This document shows, one piece after another, positions 13,223 to 14,288 of a stretch of DNA of 14,288 bases. Positions within the stretch are counted from its first letter, which is position 1, and the number at the start of each line of letters is the position of its first letter. A model generated the notes under the pieces. The model was not told the DNA's origin, made no database searches, and saw nothing but the letters and a program-made list of their open reading frames with translations. The stretch is taken from the NCBI GenBank assembly GCA_002307095.1, contig DBTO01000152.1, forward strand, positions 3,262 through 17,549, in the 5' to 3' direction. Position numbers and translations under genes: made by a program. The stretch comes from Sulfurospirillum sp. UBA1314 (lineage in GTDB: Bacteria; Campylobacterota; Campylobacteria; Campylobacterales; Sulfurospirillaceae).

Positions 13223-14217
13223 TAGAGCATGACGGCACTCTTAGGGCCAGCTTTAAGCTCACCGATCACATACCCGTCGCTGTTTGCAAGGACATCATCG
13301 ACATTTTCAGGGCTGACCACAAGGATCATTCCTACACCCATATTAAATGTGCGGTGCATTTCGCTCTCTTCGACGTATTGGCTCATAAAGTCAAAGACAG
13401 GGAGCGTTTTAATTTTAGATTTATACACCTGTGCTTGTAATCCTTCAGGTAAAACACGCGGAAGGTTTTCAACAATGCCGCCACCAGTGATGTGTGCGAG
13501 TGCATTGATCTTGGATTTAAGCGCTTTAAAGAGTTTTACGTAGATGCGTGTGGGGGTTAAGAGTGTCTCGATAAGTGGCTTTCCATCGAACTCTGTCTCA
13601 AAGGTATATCCTAATTTATCAAAGAAGAGTTTGCGAACGAGTGAAAAACCGTTAGAGTGAACGCCTGAACTTGGAAGGGCAACTAAAATATCACCAGCTT
13701 TGACGTGAGCAAGACGGTTCATCTCATCTTTTTCAGCGATTCCCACCGCAAAACCTGCAAGATCAAAATCTTTACTGTGGTACATGCCCGGCATTTCCGC
13801 CGTCTCGCCACCAATAAGAGAGCATTCGGCTTGAATACATCCCTGCGCAATACCTTTAACGACACTGACGGCTGCATCAATCTCCAATTTACTCATCGCA
13901 TAGTAATCGAGAAAAAAGAGTGGCGTTCCAAAGTTGCAGATAAGATCGTTCGCACACATCGCAACAAGGTCGATCCCTACCGTGTCATAAATCCCTGAAT
14001 CGATCGCCAGTTTGAGTTTGGTTCCAACACCATCAGTTGCCCCTAAAATAACAGGTTTTTGATACCCTAAAGGGAGTTCATAAGCACCTGCGAAGGAGCC
14101 AATACCTCCAATGACATTTTTATCAAAAGTGGACTTAACGAGTGGTTTAATATTTTCGACAAATTGGTTTCCCGCGTCTATGTCGACACCAGCGTCTTTG
14201 TAGCTGACTGTGCTCAT
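13222..14217 (-). CDS. purM: Phosphoribosylformylglycinamidine cyclo-ligase (AIR synthetase)
   Basis: PurM closes the imidazole ring of FGAM with ATP to give aminoimidazole ribonucleotide in purine synthesis. The 331 residues show the nucleotide-binding ATDGVGTK (60-67), GIDLVAMCANDL (81-92) and GGETAEMPGMY (136-146), with SGVHSNGFSLVRK and HITGGGIVENLPR further on (both broken from longer conserved blocks). Length is close to the usual 340-350. The ATG at 14217 has AAAGG 7 nt upstream. It is followed by the DUF218 gene through a one-base overlap. Confidence 0.97.
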   Translation of the reverse strand: MSTVSYKDAGVDIDAGNQFVENIKPLVKSTFDKNVIGGIGSFAGAYELPLGYQKPVILGATDGVGTKLKLAIDSGIYDTVGIDLVAMCANDLICNFGTPLFFLDYYAMSKLEIDAAVSVVKGIAQGCIQAECSLIGGETAEMPGMYHSKDFDLAGFAVGIAEKDEMNRLAHVKAGDILVALPSSGVHSNGFSLVRKLFFDKLGYTFETEFDGKPLIETLLTPTRIYVKLFKALKSKINALAHITGGGIVENLPRVLPEGLQAQVYKSKIKTLPVFDFMSQYVEESEMHRTFNMGVGMILVVSPENVDDVLANSDGYVIGELKAGPKSAVML

Positions 14218-14243
14218 GGATATGCCTTTAGTGAGGTTATTGT

Positions 14244-14271
14244 TTAATAGATTTTAACAAAACTATGTTAA
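14244..14271 (-). promoter_or_regulatory. Candidate sigma70 promoter for purM
   Basis: On the minus strand TTAACA (14271-14266) matches the -35 at 5 of 6 bases. It is followed after 16 nt by TATTAA (14249-14244) as a -10, giving a transcript start about 20 nt before the purM ATG. The neighbouring inverted repeat overlaps the -35 and spacer. Confidence 0.42.
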
Positions 14272-14275
14272 AATC
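14250..14275. repeat. 10-bp inverted repeat in the purM promoter, possible operator
   Basis: GATTTTAACA at 14250-14259 and TGTTAAAATC at 14266-14275 are perfect complements around a 6-nt spacer. The dyad covers the candidate -35 and spacer of the purM promoter and could serve a divergent gene beyond the right edge too. The half-sites contain TTAAC/GTTAA but with an 8-nt gap, unlike the N4 spacing of CRP/FNR-type boxes. The regulator is unknown. Confidence 0.4.
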
Positions 14276-14288
14276 GTTATAAAAATAG

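Noticed and set aside
13229..13543. 104-residue plus-strand ORF opposite purM
   Set aside because: It lies entirely antisense to conserved purM sequence, with no ribosome-binding site or family resemblance.

Overview
The window looks like a chromosomal core segment of a Campylobacterota (epsilonproteobacterial) genome. The evidence is the AT-rich composition, the RNase J with a long low-complexity N-terminal extension, the FlhB C-terminal-only protein (FlhX type), and the ksgA - rnj - pseudouridine synthase gene cluster. A Sulfurospirillum-like organism fits best, but that is a recollection of gene neighbourhoods and not a database match. There are no rRNA or tRNA genes, insertion sequences, prophage genes or CRISPR arrays. 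Coding density is very high.

Layout. 1-100: N-terminus of purB on the minus strand, cut by the window edge. 218-1743 (+): an RluA-family pseudouridine synthase and an FAH-family hydrolase, 2 nt apart, ending at a strong hairpin. 1805-4401 (-): hisF, a nucleoside-phosphorylase-family gene coupled to it by an ATGA overlap, rlmN, and a 32-residue membrane peptide overlapping the rlmN 3' end. 4402-4549: divergent promoter region. 4550-12421 (+): one close-packed run of ksgA, rnj, kdsD/kpsF-type isomerase, rluB-type pseudouridine synthase, rarA, a FliK-like protein and FlhX. 12437-14217 (-): purM and an ElyC/YdcF-like DUF218 membrane protein overlapping by one base. The window ends in the purM promoter region.

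How the genes fit together. Much of the window is RNA and ribosome maintenance: two pseudouridine synthases, RlmN, KsgA and RNase J. Purine and histidine synthesis (purB, purM, hisF) and envelope functions (KdsD for Kdo, the DUF218 protein) make up most of the rest. The FliK-like/FlhX pair looks like a free-standing module related to the flagellar export specificity switch.

The most notable non-gene signals are two exact 16-bp parS sites (TGTTCCACGTGAAACA), both inside coding sequences and in the same orientation 2.47 kb apart. They suggest that this is an origin-proximal, ParB-loaded segment. A palindrome, TTTACATGTAAA, also recurs six times (exact or nearly exact). Inside genes it is always read as Leu-His-Val, including at positions in HisF and KdsD where the family usually has other residues. 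It behaves like a highly iterated DNA word under selection at the DNA level.
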